Source of the DNA: Bog-950 sp046329495
Lineage (GTDB): Bacteria > Bacteroidota > Bacteroidia > Chitinophagales > LD1
NCBI GenBank assembly: GCA_046329495.1
Contig: JAXLUO010000005.1
Coordinates: 124,001 to 188,000 of the forward strand
Direction: 5' to 3'
Length of the DNA stretch: 64,000 nt
Shown: in pieces, positions 35,995 through 44,409 of the stretch
Position numbering within the stretch: the first letter of the stretch is position 1
Layout: every line of letters begins with the position of its first letter
Made by a program: the position numbers and the translations under genes
Notes under the pieces: generated by a model
The model's input: the letters and a program-made list of their open reading frames with translations, nothing else
Told to the model about the DNA's origin: nothing
Databases searched by the model: none

Positions 35995-37284
35995 TTACAG
36001 ACTCCAATACGTAAAGGCCTTTACTTTATTTCTTAAGTCGCCTTTTACATCTACCACAATACCGTCCTTTTTCAATATTTTACCAAAGAAGGCATCATCC
36101 AGAGTACTGAACTGATCGTGATTCACCGCTACTATAACAGCATCATAATCGGTTCCGTATTCTTTATTCAGATGGATATCATACTCCTCGTGAAATTCTT
36201 CTGCATCGGCGTAAGGATCGGTTACTTCGGTTTGCACCGAATATTGTTTCAATTCTTTAATTACATCCACCACCTTTGAGTTACGGATATCGCTCACGTT
36301 TTCTTTAAAGGTAGCACCCATAACCAGTACACGGGTGGCATCCACTTGCTTATGAAGTTTAATAAGTGCTTGCACCAGTTTACGTGCAACATGAGCCCCC
36401 ATATCATCATTAATTCTGCGGCCTGCCAGGATAACTTCGGGATTATAGCCTAATTCATTCGCCTTATAGGTAAGGTAGTATGGATCAACACCAATACAGT
36501 GGCCACCCACTAAACCAGGGAAGAATTTCAAGAAGTTCCACTTGGTGCCGGCAGCTTCTAATACTTCGTAGGTATTAATGCCCATTAAGTCAAAGATGCG
36601 CGACAATTCATTCATTAATGCAATGTTCAAATCGCGTTGGGTGTTCTCAATAATTTTTGCTGCTTCGGCTACCTTAATGCACGAAGCACGGTGAGTGCCG
36701 GCAGTAACTATAATTTCATAGGTGCGGGCAATAACATCCAACGATTCAGCATCGCAACCCGAAACTACTTTCTTGATTTTAGTAATGGTATGTTCCTTAT
36801 CACCGGGGTTGATACGTTCAGGCGAGTAGCCCAGTTTAAAATCAACACCCATTTTAAGACCTGAAATTTGTTCCATTACAGGCAGGCAATCTTCCTCGGT
36901 GCAACCCGGATAAACTGTTGATTCAAAGACCACATAATCGCCCTTCTTTAATACCTTACCAATGGTGGTGCTGGCACTAATTACCGGCTTTAAATCAGGC
37001 ACATTGTGCCTATCAACAGGTGTGGGAACAGCCACGATGAAGAAATTGGCTTCCTTCAAATCGTTCAGGTCGGCAGTAAACTTTATGTCCGTACCTTCAA
37101 AATCCTTAGCCTCTAACTCATTGCTCGGATCAATATTTTGCTTCATTAAATCAACCCGCTTCTGGTTGATGTCAAAACCAATTACGGAAATTTTCCGTGC
37201 AAATTCAAGGGCAATAGGTAAACCCACATAACCCAAACCAATAACCGCTAACTTCTTCTTCTTGCTTAATAATTCCTCAACCAT
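35995..37284 (-). CDS. Nucleotide sugar dehydrogenase, WbpA/TviB-like (UDP-HexNAc 6-dehydrogenase)
   Basis: 429 residues. Rossmann motif AVIGLGYVGLPIALEFA, ESTVYPGCTEE and the catalytic cysteine in GLVGGHCIGVDPYYL, the form used by dehydrogenases of N-acetylated sugars rather than UDP-glucose. It oxidises C6 of UDP-GlcNAc or UDP-GalNAc to the uronic acid with NAD. It lies 1 nt from the WbpD-like acetyltransferase gene. Together with the WbpE-like aminotransferase this suggests 2,3-diacetamido uronic acid synthesis. Substrate choice between GlcNAc and GalNAc is open. Confidence 0.88.
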   Translation of the reverse strand: MVEELLSKKKKLAVIGLGYVGLPIALEFARKISVIGFDINQKRVDLMKQNIDPSNELEAKDFEGTDIKFTADLNDLKEANFFIVAVPTPVDRHNVPDLKPVISASTTIGKVLKKGDYVVFESTVYPGCTEEDCLPVMEQISGLKMGVDFKLGYSPERINPGDKEHTITKIKKVVSGCDAESLDVIARTYEIIVTAGTHRASCIKVAEAAKIIENTQRDLNIALMNELSRIFDLMGINTYEVLEAAGTKWNFLKFFPGLVGGHCIGVDPYYLTYKANELGYNPEVILAGRRINDDMGAHVARKLVQALIKLHKQVDATRVLVMGATFKENVSDIRNSKVVDVIKELKQYSVQTEVTDPYADAEEFHEEYDIHLNKEYGTDYDAVIVAVNHDQFSTLDDAFFGKILKKDGIVVDVKGDLRNKVKAFTYWSL

Positions 37285-37285
37285 A

Positions 37286-37867
37286 CTATTTTATTTTAGA
37301 AACTATACCATTTTGTAATTGATACTTTTCGCCGCTTTCGGGGCATACGGCAATGCCTTGCTCATCAAACTTTAAACGATGACCATATTCGCTCATCCAT
37401 CCCATTTGCTTTGCAGGATTGCCAACTACCAATGCATAAGCCGGCACCGTTTTGGTAACCACAGCACCCGCACCAATAAAGGCATATTCGCCAATATCGT
37501 GTCCGCATACAATAGTAGCGTTGGCCCCGATTGAAGCACCGCGCTTAACTGTAGTTTTAGCATATTGACCGCGGCGGTTAACTGCGCTGCGCGGATTGGT
37601 AACATTGGTAAATACCATTGAAGGACCAAGGAAAACATCATCCTCACATACCACACCAGTGTAGATAGAAACATTATTCTGCACCTTAACGTTGTTACCC
37701 AAAACCACTTCGGGGCTTACTACCACGTTTTGGCCGATGTTGCAATTTTCGCCGAGTACGCAATTGGGCATAATATGGCTAAAGTGCCAGATCTTGGTGC
37801 CTTTGCCTATCTTGCAGCCCTCATCCACAATGGCTGAAGGATGAACATAATATGCCGTTGATTCCAT
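37286..37867 (-). CDS. Hexapeptide-repeat acetyltransferase, WbpD-like
   Basis: 193 residues of left-handed beta helix: GCKIGKGTKIWHFSHIMPN, CNIGQNVVVSPEVVLGN, GASIGANATIVCGHDIGEYAFIG-type hexapeptides. The WHFSH block and size match WbpD, which acetylates the 3-amino group of UDP-GlcNAc(3NH2)A. It overlaps the decarboxylase stop by 1 nt and is followed by the WbpA-like dehydrogenase. It needs a 3-amino sugar made by an oxidase (WbpB) plus the WbpE-like aminotransferase; WbpB is not in the window. Confidence 0.85.
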   Translation of the reverse strand: MESTAYYVHPSAIVDEGCKIGKGTKIWHFSHIMPNCVLGENCNIGQNVVVSPEVVLGNNVKVQNNVSIYTGVVCEDDVFLGPSMVFTNVTNPRSAVNRRGQYAKTTVKRGASIGANATIVCGHDIGEYAFIGAGAVVTKTVPAYALVVGNPAKQMGWMSEYGHRLKFDEQGIAVCPESGEKYQLQNGIVSKIK

Positions 37868-38835
37868 TACGCGAAACGGTGTTTTGATTTATATAACTCT
37901 TCTTTAGGCAAATTCCGGAAGTAATCATAAGTAATTTTTAAACCTTCTGCTCGATTTACTTTCGGTTCCCAAGATAAAATTTCTTTTGCGCGTGTAATAT
38001 CAGGTTGGCGCTGTCGGGGGTCATCTACTGGTAATGGCTTGTAAATCACCTTTTGATTGGTTCCGGTTAGCTTGATTATTTCTTCGGCAAATTCTGCAAT
38101 CGTAATCTCGTTCGGGTTACCAATGTTTACTGGTTGGTGGTAATCAGAAAGCAATAAACGATAGATGCCTTCAACCAGGTCATCTACATAACAAAACGAT
38201 CGGGTTTGCGAACCATCGCCGAATACCGTCAAATCTTCTCCTCGTAGTGCTTGTCCGATAAATGCAGGTAGCACCCGACCATCATTCAAACGCATGCGTG
38301 GTCCATACGTATTGAATATGCGTACAATTTTGGTATCTAATCCGTGAAAGGTATGATAAGCCATAGTGATGGCTTCCTGAAACCTTTTAGCTTCATCGTA
38401 AACTCCTCGCGGTCCAACCGGATTTACATTGCCCCAGTAATCTTCACGCTGAGGGTGTACCAACGGATCACCATAAACCTCACTGGTGCTGGCTACCAGT
38501 ATACATGCATTTTTTGCTTTGGCCAATCCAAGCAGGTTATGAGTTCCAAGCGATCCCACCTTAAGTGTTTGAATCGGAATTTTAAGATAATCGATGGGCG
38601 AAGCCGGAGAGGCAAAATGTAGGATGAAATCAAGATGCCCCGGCACATGAACAAACTTAGATACATCATGGTGGTAAAACTCAAACTGTTCCAGCTTAAA
38701 CAAGTGGTCTATATTTGCCAGATCTCCGGTTATAAGATTATCCATACCAACTACCCGGTATCCTTCTCTAATAAACCTATCGCATAAATGCGATCCCAAA
38801 AACCCGGCAGCCCCGGTAATTAAAACTCTTTTCAT
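37867..38835 (-). CDS. UDP-glucuronate decarboxylase (UDP-xylose synthase)
   Basis: 322 residues. Extended SDR with ITGAAGFLGSHLCDRF, HFASPASPIDYLK, ASTSEVYGDP and GVYDEAKRFQEA carrying the Tyr/Lys pair; TYGPRMRLNDGRVLPAF is diagnostic of UXS. It converts UDP-GlcA to UDP-xylose. Its ATG overlaps the stop of the UDP-glucose dehydrogenase gene by 4 nt, which makes its substrate, so the two form a coupled UDP-Glc to UDP-Xyl pathway. Confidence 0.92.
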   Translation of the reverse strand: MKRVLITGAAGFLGSHLCDRFIREGYRVVGMDNLITGDLANIDHLFKLEQFEFYHHDVSKFVHVPGHLDFILHFASPASPIDYLKIPIQTLKVGSLGTHNLLGLAKAKNACILVASTSEVYGDPLVHPQREDYWGNVNPVGPRGVYDEAKRFQEAITMAYHTFHGLDTKIVRIFNTYGPRMRLNDGRVLPAFIGQALRGEDLTVFGDGSQTRSFCYVDDLVEGIYRLLLSDYHQPVNIGNPNEITIAEFAEEIIKLTGTNQKVIYKPLPVDDPRQRQPDITRAKEILSWEPKVNRAEGLKITYDYFRNLPKEELYKSKHRFA

Positions 38836-40142
38836 TTTACAGTTTCGCGTCCAATGCTATAATACACAAAACCAAGCCTTTTGATGTGTTCAATGCTATA
38901 TAAATTCCTTCCGTCAAAAATCACCTTATCCTTCAAGGAGGCAGCTAAAAGTTCAAAATCAGGAGAACGAAACGCGTTCCATTCAGTAGCAATAACTAAA
39001 AAATCGGCATCTTTTACAGCTGCGTATTCATCCTGTGCCAGAGTAACCCTGCTGCCATACACTTGTTTAACGTTATGCATTGCCTCGGGATCATAAGCGC
39101 TTACCTCTGCTCCTGCTTTCAGCAATCTATCAATCAGATATAAAGCAGGTGCTTCACGGATATCGTCGGTATTTGGCTTAAATGCCAGGCCCCAGAGCGC
39201 AACTTTTTTACCGGCGAGATGGCCTTGATAATGCTCACTTATTTTATCGAAAAACACTTTGCGCTGCAGATAATTTACGTCCATTACAGCATCAAGTATC
39301 TTAAAATCGTAGTTATAGGCTTTAGCCGTGTGGTATAACGCTTGCACATCTTTTGGAAAGCAACTGCCGCCATAACCTACGCCGGCAAACAGAAAACGTT
39401 TACCGATTCGGCTATCGGTACCAATGCCCTTACGTACATTATCTACATCTGCGCCAACTAACTCGCAAAGGTTGGCAATTTCATTCATAAACGAAATTTT
39501 AGTTGCCAGGAATGCGTTGGCCGCATACTTGGTTACTTCGGCACTGCGTTCGTCCATAAACAGAATAGGATTGCCCTGCCTTACAAATGGTTCGTACAGT
39601 TCCTCCATTAAACGCCTGGCCTTCTCCGAACGCGTACCAACTACTACCCGTTCCGGTTTCATAAAATCTTCTACGGCTACTCCTTCCTTCAAAAATTCAG
39701 GATTCGAAACTACATCAAACGCTACCTTCGCATTTTTGCTGATCATCTCCTTTACCTTATCTGCTGTCCCAACGGGAACTGTACTCTTGTTTACCACAAT
39801 GGTGTAATGGCTCAGCAAAGTACCTAACTGTTCAGCAACACCCAATACATATTTAAGGTCTGCACTACCGTCTTCTCCGGGTGGCGTTGGCAATGCAAGG
39901 AAAATGATTTTGGCCTCGGCAATCCCATCCGCCAGGTTATTGGTAAATTTCAGGCGACCCTGTTTTGCATTACGCTCAAACAGCACATCCAGATCGGGTT
40001 CATAAATGGGTATTACACCGGCGTTTAATTGCTTTACTTTTTCCTCATTAATATCAATACAGGTAACCGTGTTGCCGGTTTCAGCAAAGCATGTTCCTGT
40101 TACCAGGCCCACATAGCCGGTTCCTACTACAGCAATTTTCAT
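38832..40142 (-). CDS. ugd: UDP-glucose 6-dehydrogenase
   Basis: 436 residues. AVVGTGYVGLVTGTCFAETG binds NAD, and the catalytic cysteine is in VGYGGSCFPKD, the UDP-glucose type. NKSTVPVGTADKV and the C-terminal LWGLAFKPNTDDIREAP are also standard. It oxidises UDP-glucose to UDP-glucuronate. Overlaps of 4 nt join it to the aminotransferase upstream and the UDP-xylose synthase downstream. Confidence 0.95.
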   Translation of the reverse strand: MKIAVVGTGYVGLVTGTCFAETGNTVTCIDINEEKVKQLNAGVIPIYEPDLDVLFERNAKQGRLKFTNNLADGIAEAKIIFLALPTPPGEDGSADLKYVLGVAEQLGTLLSHYTIVVNKSTVPVGTADKVKEMISKNAKVAFDVVSNPEFLKEGVAVEDFMKPERVVVGTRSEKARRLMEELYEPFVRQGNPILFMDERSAEVTKYAANAFLATKISFMNEIANLCELVGADVDNVRKGIGTDSRIGKRFLFAGVGYGGSCFPKDVQALYHTAKAYNYDFKILDAVMDVNYLQRKVFFDKISEHYQGHLAGKKVALWGLAFKPNTDDIREAPALYLIDRLLKAGAEVSAYDPEAMHNVKQVYGSRVTLAQDEYAAVKDADFLVIATEWNAFRSPDFELLAASLKDKVIFDGRNLYSIEHIKRLGFVYYSIGRETVK

Positions 40143-41266
40143 CCGACCACTTCCTTGAAATTTTTAATAATATATTCCAATTGTTCGTGTTCAAACTCGG
40201 TGTGTATCGGTAACGATATTACCTGTTTGCACAACTCCTCAGTTAAAGCAAAGCTGCCTGCAGGATAACGATCATCATGGTAAGCCTTCTGCAGATGCAA
40301 AGGAATTGGATAATATACCATGCATGGAATATTACGTTCCTGCATTTTGGCTCGCACTTCATTTCGATCTACCCCGGTTAGTTTCAATGTGTATTGGTGG
40401 AATACATGTGTAGAGTTGCCCGCCCTAACCGGTATTTGGGCATGTTTTAAATCTTTAAACGCCTTGTCGTACGCATCGGCAACACTGCGCCTGCGGCTTG
40501 CATAATCATCCAGATATTTCAGTTTCACATCCAGTATAGCAGCCTGTATGGTGTCCAAACGGCTGTTTACGCCAATCTCATCGTGCACATATTGTACACT
40601 CTGCCCGTGGTTACTGATCATACGCAAGCGCGCTGCCAGAGCATCATCATTCGTAAATAAAGCACCGCCATCACCATAGCATCCCAAATTTTTTGAAGGG
40701 AAAAAGGACGTGGTACCTACAGTTCCTATAGTTCCGGCTTTTTGCTTAACTCCGTTGGCAAACGTATAATCAGCGCCAATGGCTTGCGCGTTATCTTCAA
40801 TTACATGCAGGTTATACTTGCGGGCAATAGCCATAATAGGTTCCATATCGGCACACTGGCCAAACAAATGCACCGGTACTATGGCCTTGGTTTTAGGTGT
40901 AATAGCCTTTTCAATGGCTGCAGGGTCAATAGTAAAAGTATCGGGATTTACCTCTACCAATACCGGCTTAAGTTTTAGCAGTGCTATTACCTCCGCTGTA
41001 GCTACATAGGTAAAAGATGCCGTTATTATTTCATCTCCCGGCTGATAGCCAAGAGCCATCATGGCAATCTGTAAAGCATCCGTACCGTTAGCGCAGCTAA
41101 TTACATGCTTAACATTCAGGTAAGTTGCCAAATGCTCCTCAAAGGCTTTAACCTGAGGTCCTTTAATAAATTGAGTAGAGTTTAGTACCGACGAAATAGC
41201 CGAATCCACCTCTGTTTTTATCCTTTGGTATTGACCTGCAAGGTCTACCATCCGTATTTCGGTCAC
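40139..41266 (-). CDS. DegT/DnrJ/EryC1/StrS aminotransferase, WbpE-like
   Basis: 375 residues. PLP-dependent sugar aminotransferase with MVDLAGQYQRIK at the N-terminus, SCANGTDALQIAM for phosphate binding and the Schiff-base lysine in TTSFFPSKNLGCYGDGGA. The N-terminal pattern and length fit WbpE, which aminates UDP-3-keto-GlcNAcA using glutamate. It is the first gene of the leftward operon; its ATG is 61 nt from the divergent outer membrane protein gene. A role in another amino sugar remains possible. Confidence 0.88.
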   Translation of the reverse strand: MTEIRMVDLAGQYQRIKTEVDSAISSVLNSTQFIKGPQVKAFEEHLATYLNVKHVISCANGTDALQIAMMALGYQPGDEIITASFTYVATAEVIALLKLKPVLVEVNPDTFTIDPAAIEKAITPKTKAIVPVHLFGQCADMEPIMAIARKYNLHVIEDNAQAIGADYTFANGVKQKAGTIGTVGTTSFFPSKNLGCYGDGGALFTNDDALAARLRMISNHGQSVQYVHDEIGVNSRLDTIQAAILDVKLKYLDDYASRRRSVADAYDKAFKDLKHAQIPVRAGNSTHVFHQYTLKLTGVDRNEVRAKMQERNIPCMVYYPIPLHLQKAYHDDRYPAGSFALTEELCKQVISLPIHTEFEHEQLEYIIKNFKEVVG

Positions 41267-41296
41267 TTTTTCAGATTTTTAAGCGGGCTAAAATAA

Positions 41297-41304
41297 TATT
41301 TTTG
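41297..41304 (+). promoter_or_regulatory. Candidate -7 box for the outer membrane protein gene
   Basis: TATTTTTG matches TAnnTTTG and lies 23 nt before the ATG at 41328. The -33 region holds only a T-run around 41276-41280, so the call is tentative. Confidence 0.35.
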
Positions 41305-41327
41305 CCCTAACGCTGTTTTAAAGAACT

Positions 41328-42110
41328 ATGAACGTACTACTACTCCGAATATTATTGACAATCACTTTGCTGAGTGGTATTTTTATATTGAAAGCCCAAG
41401 AAGAGAAAGAAAATAAGAAGCTAAAGTTCGATCCGGGAAATGCCATTATTATTTCGCCAACATATACGGCGCAATTCCCGTTCGGCACCATGCGCGACCG
41501 TTTTGGGTTCAACTCCCATATTAGCCTTAACTTTTGGTATAAACTGAAAAAAAACTGGGTAATTGGAGCCGAAGGCGGTTTTTTATTCGGTAATCAGGTT
41601 CGCGAGAGTTATATCCTTGATCATATCACCACTACTACAGGTCAAAACATAACCCAAAACAACACATTAACCACTGTTCGGCCTGCCGAACAAGGCTTTA
41701 CTATAAAAGCGCAGTTTGGTAAAATAATACCCTTTACCCCCAAATTTCCCGATGCCGGTCTTCTGTTACTTACGGGGGTTGGTTTCCTGCAACACAAAAT
41801 AGCTTTAAACGTTCGCGAATCGGCCTTACCACAGTTAAGCAAAACCTACCGCAAAGGTTACGACCGCATGTGTAACGGCCCTGTAATTTCGCAGTTTGTT
41901 GGCTACGCTTTTATGGCTCGCCGTAAGCTTTATAGCTTTTACGGTGGTTTGCAATTTGACGTAGCCTTTACCGGCGAACGCCGCAACTACGACTTTTATG
42001 CCATGAAGAAACTGGATGAAAAACGTGTAGATATGTTTTTAGGCATAAAAGTAGGATGGATATTGCCTATTTTCCTGCAAACCAGCGAAACCGAATACTA
42101 CTATTACTAA
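41328..42110 (+). CDS. Putative outer membrane protein of unknown function
   Basis: 260 residues. The signal peptide covers about residues 1-23 and ends LKAQ. The rest alternates hydrophobic and polar residues in strands (ISLNFWYKLKKNWVIGAEGG, FVGYAFMARRKLYSFYGGLQ) and ends in aromatic residues (ETEYYYY), as expected of a small outer membrane beta barrel. I recognise no family. It lies 27 nt upstream of the Kdo transferase gene on the same strand, a hint of a role in the cell envelope. Diverges from the sugar operon. Confidence 0.7.
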   Translation: MNVLLLRILLTITLLSGIFILKAQEEKENKKLKFDPGNAIIISPTYTAQFPFGTMRDRFGFNSHISLNFWYKLKKNWVIGAEGGFLFGNQVRESYILDHITTTTGQNITQNNTLTTVRPAEQGFTIKAQFGKIIPFTPKFPDAGLLLLTGVGFLQHKIALNVRESALPQLSKTYRKGYDRMCNGPVISQFVGYAFMARRKLYSFYGGLQFDVAFTGERRNYDFYAMKKLDEKRVDMFLGIKVGWILPIFLQTSETEYYYY

Positions 42111-42137
42111 TTAACCATCCATTCGGGTGGTGTGCAT

Positions 42138-43382
42138 ATGGTATACCTAAGCCTGCTTATTTACAACCTTGCCTTACGGGCTTATGGCCTGGGCATACGG
42201 TTTGCTTCGTTTACCAATACTAAAGCCGGACAATGGATAGCTGGCCGTAAAAACTGGAAAAGTCAATTAGCCGGTCTGGGGTCATCTGTTAACCCTACTT
42301 ATTGGTTTCACTGCGCCTCGCTGGGCGAATTTGAACAAGCACGTCCGTTAATAGAGCAGATAAAAAAACACCAACCCGATTGCCGCATTGTGCTCACCTT
42401 CTTCTCCCCCTCGGGCTATGAAGTGCGAAAAAACTATGCAGTGGCCGATTTGGTGATGTACCTCCCCTTAGATACAGCCGCCAATGCCTCCTACTTTATT
42501 GAAACCCTGCAACCAACAAGGGCCTTCTTTGTAAAGTACGAATTCTGGTTTCATTATCTCCATCAGCTACAGCAATGTCATATACCGGTAGTGTTGTTTT
42601 CTGCCAACTTCAGACCAAAGCAAGCATTCTTTAAGTGGTACGGCGGGTTGTTCAGGCAGATGTTACAATGGTATAGCTTCGTTTTTGTACAGAACCAGCA
42701 GTCTCAAACCCTGTTGAATTCCATAGGTATAAACTCCATTATCGCAGGCGATACCCGTTTCGACCGCGTTATTGAAATAGCAAGTAATAGGCAGGCATTA
42801 CCGCTTATAGCGCAATTTAAAGGTAGCCATCCCATCCTTATAGCCGGCAGCACATGGCCCAAAGATGAAACGCTATTAACCACCCTCATTCAGGAGGAAG
42901 CTCTAACCAACTTCAAATACATTCTGGCTCCGCACGATATTCACCTCAACCGCATTAAACAACTAATGCAATCGCTGGGCAATAAAGCCGTTCGCTTTTC
43001 GGAGTTGAATGAAAATAATGCCGCCACTGCAACGGTGTTGGTAGTAGACAGCATCGGGCAGTTAACTTCCATTTATGCATATGGCGATATCGCTTATGTG
43101 GGCGGTGGCTTTGATGCAAGCGTTCATAATGTATTGGAGCCTGCTGTGTATCGTATGCCGGTAATCTTTGGCCCTAATCATCAAAAATCGGCGGAAGCTA
43201 TTGAACTGCTCAACGCAAATGCGGCTTTCTGTATTCGTAACTATCCCGATTTAAAAATGGCTACCACTGCGCTTGCTGTTGCAGGATTGGGCAAGGCAAA
43301 ATCGGCAGGTGAAATTGCCCGTAACTATGTAGTGGAAAACAGTGGTGGCACTGCCGTTATTTTACAGCACTTAAATTTGTAA
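42138..43382 (+). CDS. waaA: 3-deoxy-D-manno-octulosonic acid (Kdo) transferase
   Basis: 414 residues from the ATG at 42138; the GTG at 42132 is less likely. A single N-terminal membrane anchor is followed by a GT30 glycosyltransferase of GT-B fold: CASLGEFEQARPLI with the catalytic glutamate, FFVKYEFWFHYL, AGDTRFDRV and VGGGFDASVHNVLEPAVY near the donor site. It transfers Kdo from CMP-Kdo to lipid A precursor at the inner membrane. Bacteroidota enzymes often add one Kdo. It follows the putative outer membrane protein by 27 nt. Confidence 0.93.
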   Translation: MVYLSLLIYNLALRAYGLGIRFASFTNTKAGQWIAGRKNWKSQLAGLGSSVNPTYWFHCASLGEFEQARPLIEQIKKHQPDCRIVLTFFSPSGYEVRKNYAVADLVMYLPLDTAANASYFIETLQPTRAFFVKYEFWFHYLHQLQQCHIPVVLFSANFRPKQAFFKWYGGLFRQMLQWYSFVFVQNQQSQTLLNSIGINSIIAGDTRFDRVIEIASNRQALPLIAQFKGSHPILIAGSTWPKDETLLTTLIQEEALTNFKYILAPHDIHLNRIKQLMQSLGNKAVRFSELNENNAATATVLVVDSIGQLTSIYAYGDIAYVGGGFDASVHNVLEPAVYRMPVIFGPNHQKSAEAIELLNANAAFCIRNYPDLKMATTALAVAGLGKAKSAGEIARNYVVENSGGTAVILQHLNL

Positions 43383-43423
43383 TTTCTTCAGCCTGTTATT
43401 ACCGTGTGCATTACATTTAGCGC

Positions 43424-44224
43424 ATGAAAGTTTTGATAGCAGGTGTAGGTAATATGGGTAAAACCTATGCCAAAAGTTTATTGGTATCGCATTTTACCAA
43501 ACCCGCCGACCTGTTCCTTTTGGAAAAACAACCGACCGATGATGATGGTTTTAAAAGCATTCCAGGCAGTAACCGATTAACTGCTGCATCCGAAGCAATC
43601 CGCCAAATTGATATTTTGATATTAGCAGTAAAACCGCAGGACTTTCCGTTGCTCGCCAGCGAAATCAAACCTTATTTGCACGAAGGCCAGATGGTTCTTT
43701 CCATTATGGCAGGCATACGCATGCAGGCCATTAGCGAAGCGTTGGGTGTAACCAAAGTAGTTCGCTCCATGCCTAACCTGCCGGCACAAATAGGCATGGG
43801 CATGACTGTTTTTACCTGCCTGCCGGCATTAGATAAAAAGGAGTTGTTTATTATCCAAAACCTGCTGAACACTACCGGTAAATCGGTTTATGTGGAGGAT
43901 GAGAACCGCATTGATGCCGCTACAGCCATCTCGGGTAGCGGTCCGGCCTACGTATACTATTTTATGGAATCGATGATACAGGCTGCCATTAAAATGGGCT
44001 TCACGCAAAACGAAGCAGAGCTAATGGTAAATCAAACGTTGATGGGAGCTGTAAATCTGCATAACCGTTACGATCTTACCTGCGGTGAATGGATTAAACG
44101 AGTGGCATCGAAAGGCGGTACTACCGAAGCTGCTCTGTCGGTATTCAACAAAAACGAACTAAGCGCAAAAATTGAGGAAGGCCTCTTTAGCGCACTCAAC
44201 CGCGCCCGCGAATTGGGTAAATAA
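43424..44224 (+). CDS. proC: Pyrroline-5-carboxylate reductase
   Basis: 266 residues. Rossmann motif VLIAGVGNMGKTYAKSLL, ILAVKPQDF, and the ProC signature region SGSGPAYVYYFMESMIQAA with ASKGGTTEAALSVF near the C-terminus. It reduces pyrroline-5-carboxylate to proline with NAD(P)H. It follows the Kdo transferase by 41 nt. No plus-strand terminator is visible after it; the hairpins beyond belong to the convergent gene. Confidence 0.95.
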   Translation: MKVLIAGVGNMGKTYAKSLLVSHFTKPADLFLLEKQPTDDDGFKSIPGSNRLTAASEAIRQIDILILAVKPQDFPLLASEIKPYLHEGQMVLSIMAGIRMQAISEALGVTKVVRSMPNLPAQIGMGMTVFTCLPALDKKELFIIQNLLNTTGKSVYVEDENRIDAATAISGSGPAYVYYFMESMIQAAIKMGFTQNEAELMVNQTLMGAVNLHNRYDLTCGEWIKRVASKGGTTEAALSVFNKNELSAKIEEGLFSALNRARELGK

Positions 44225-44235
44225 AGTGCGGGCAT

Positions 44236-44276
44236 AAAAAAGCCCCGCGGCTCAAACGTAGAAGAACCTGCGGGGC
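44236..44276 (-). terminator. Terminator downstream of the PKD-rich T9SS gene
   Basis: GCCCCGC (44242-44248) and GCGGGGC (44270-44276) form a stem with a 21-nt loop. Read on the minus strand it is followed by TTTTTT (44241-44236). It is 134 nt past the gene's stop. Confidence 0.6.
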
Positions 44277-44372
44277 AACTTAATGGGCACAATGAGAAGA
44301 AAAAAGAACGATGAACAGATCCTCTCCGTTCCTCCTCATTTAAGGAAGGGAAAGGGGTGCTTATAATTTAAA

Positions 44373-44400
44373 CCGGCAGAAGGAACCACTCTTCCGCCGG
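44373..44400 (-). other. Hairpin just after the PKD-rich T9SS gene
   Basis: On the minus strand CCGGCGGAAG pairs with CTTCTGCCGG (one G-U) around an 8-nt loop, starting 9 nt after the stop. Only a short T-run (GTTTAAATT) follows, so it is a weak terminator or an mRNA end-protecting stem. Confidence 0.45.
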
Positions 44401-44409
44401 TAGGTATTG

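Noticed and set aside
44236..44276. Terminator for proC
   Set aside because: The T-run is on the minus strand side, so it serves the convergent PKD-rich gene; no plus-strand T-run follows the stem.
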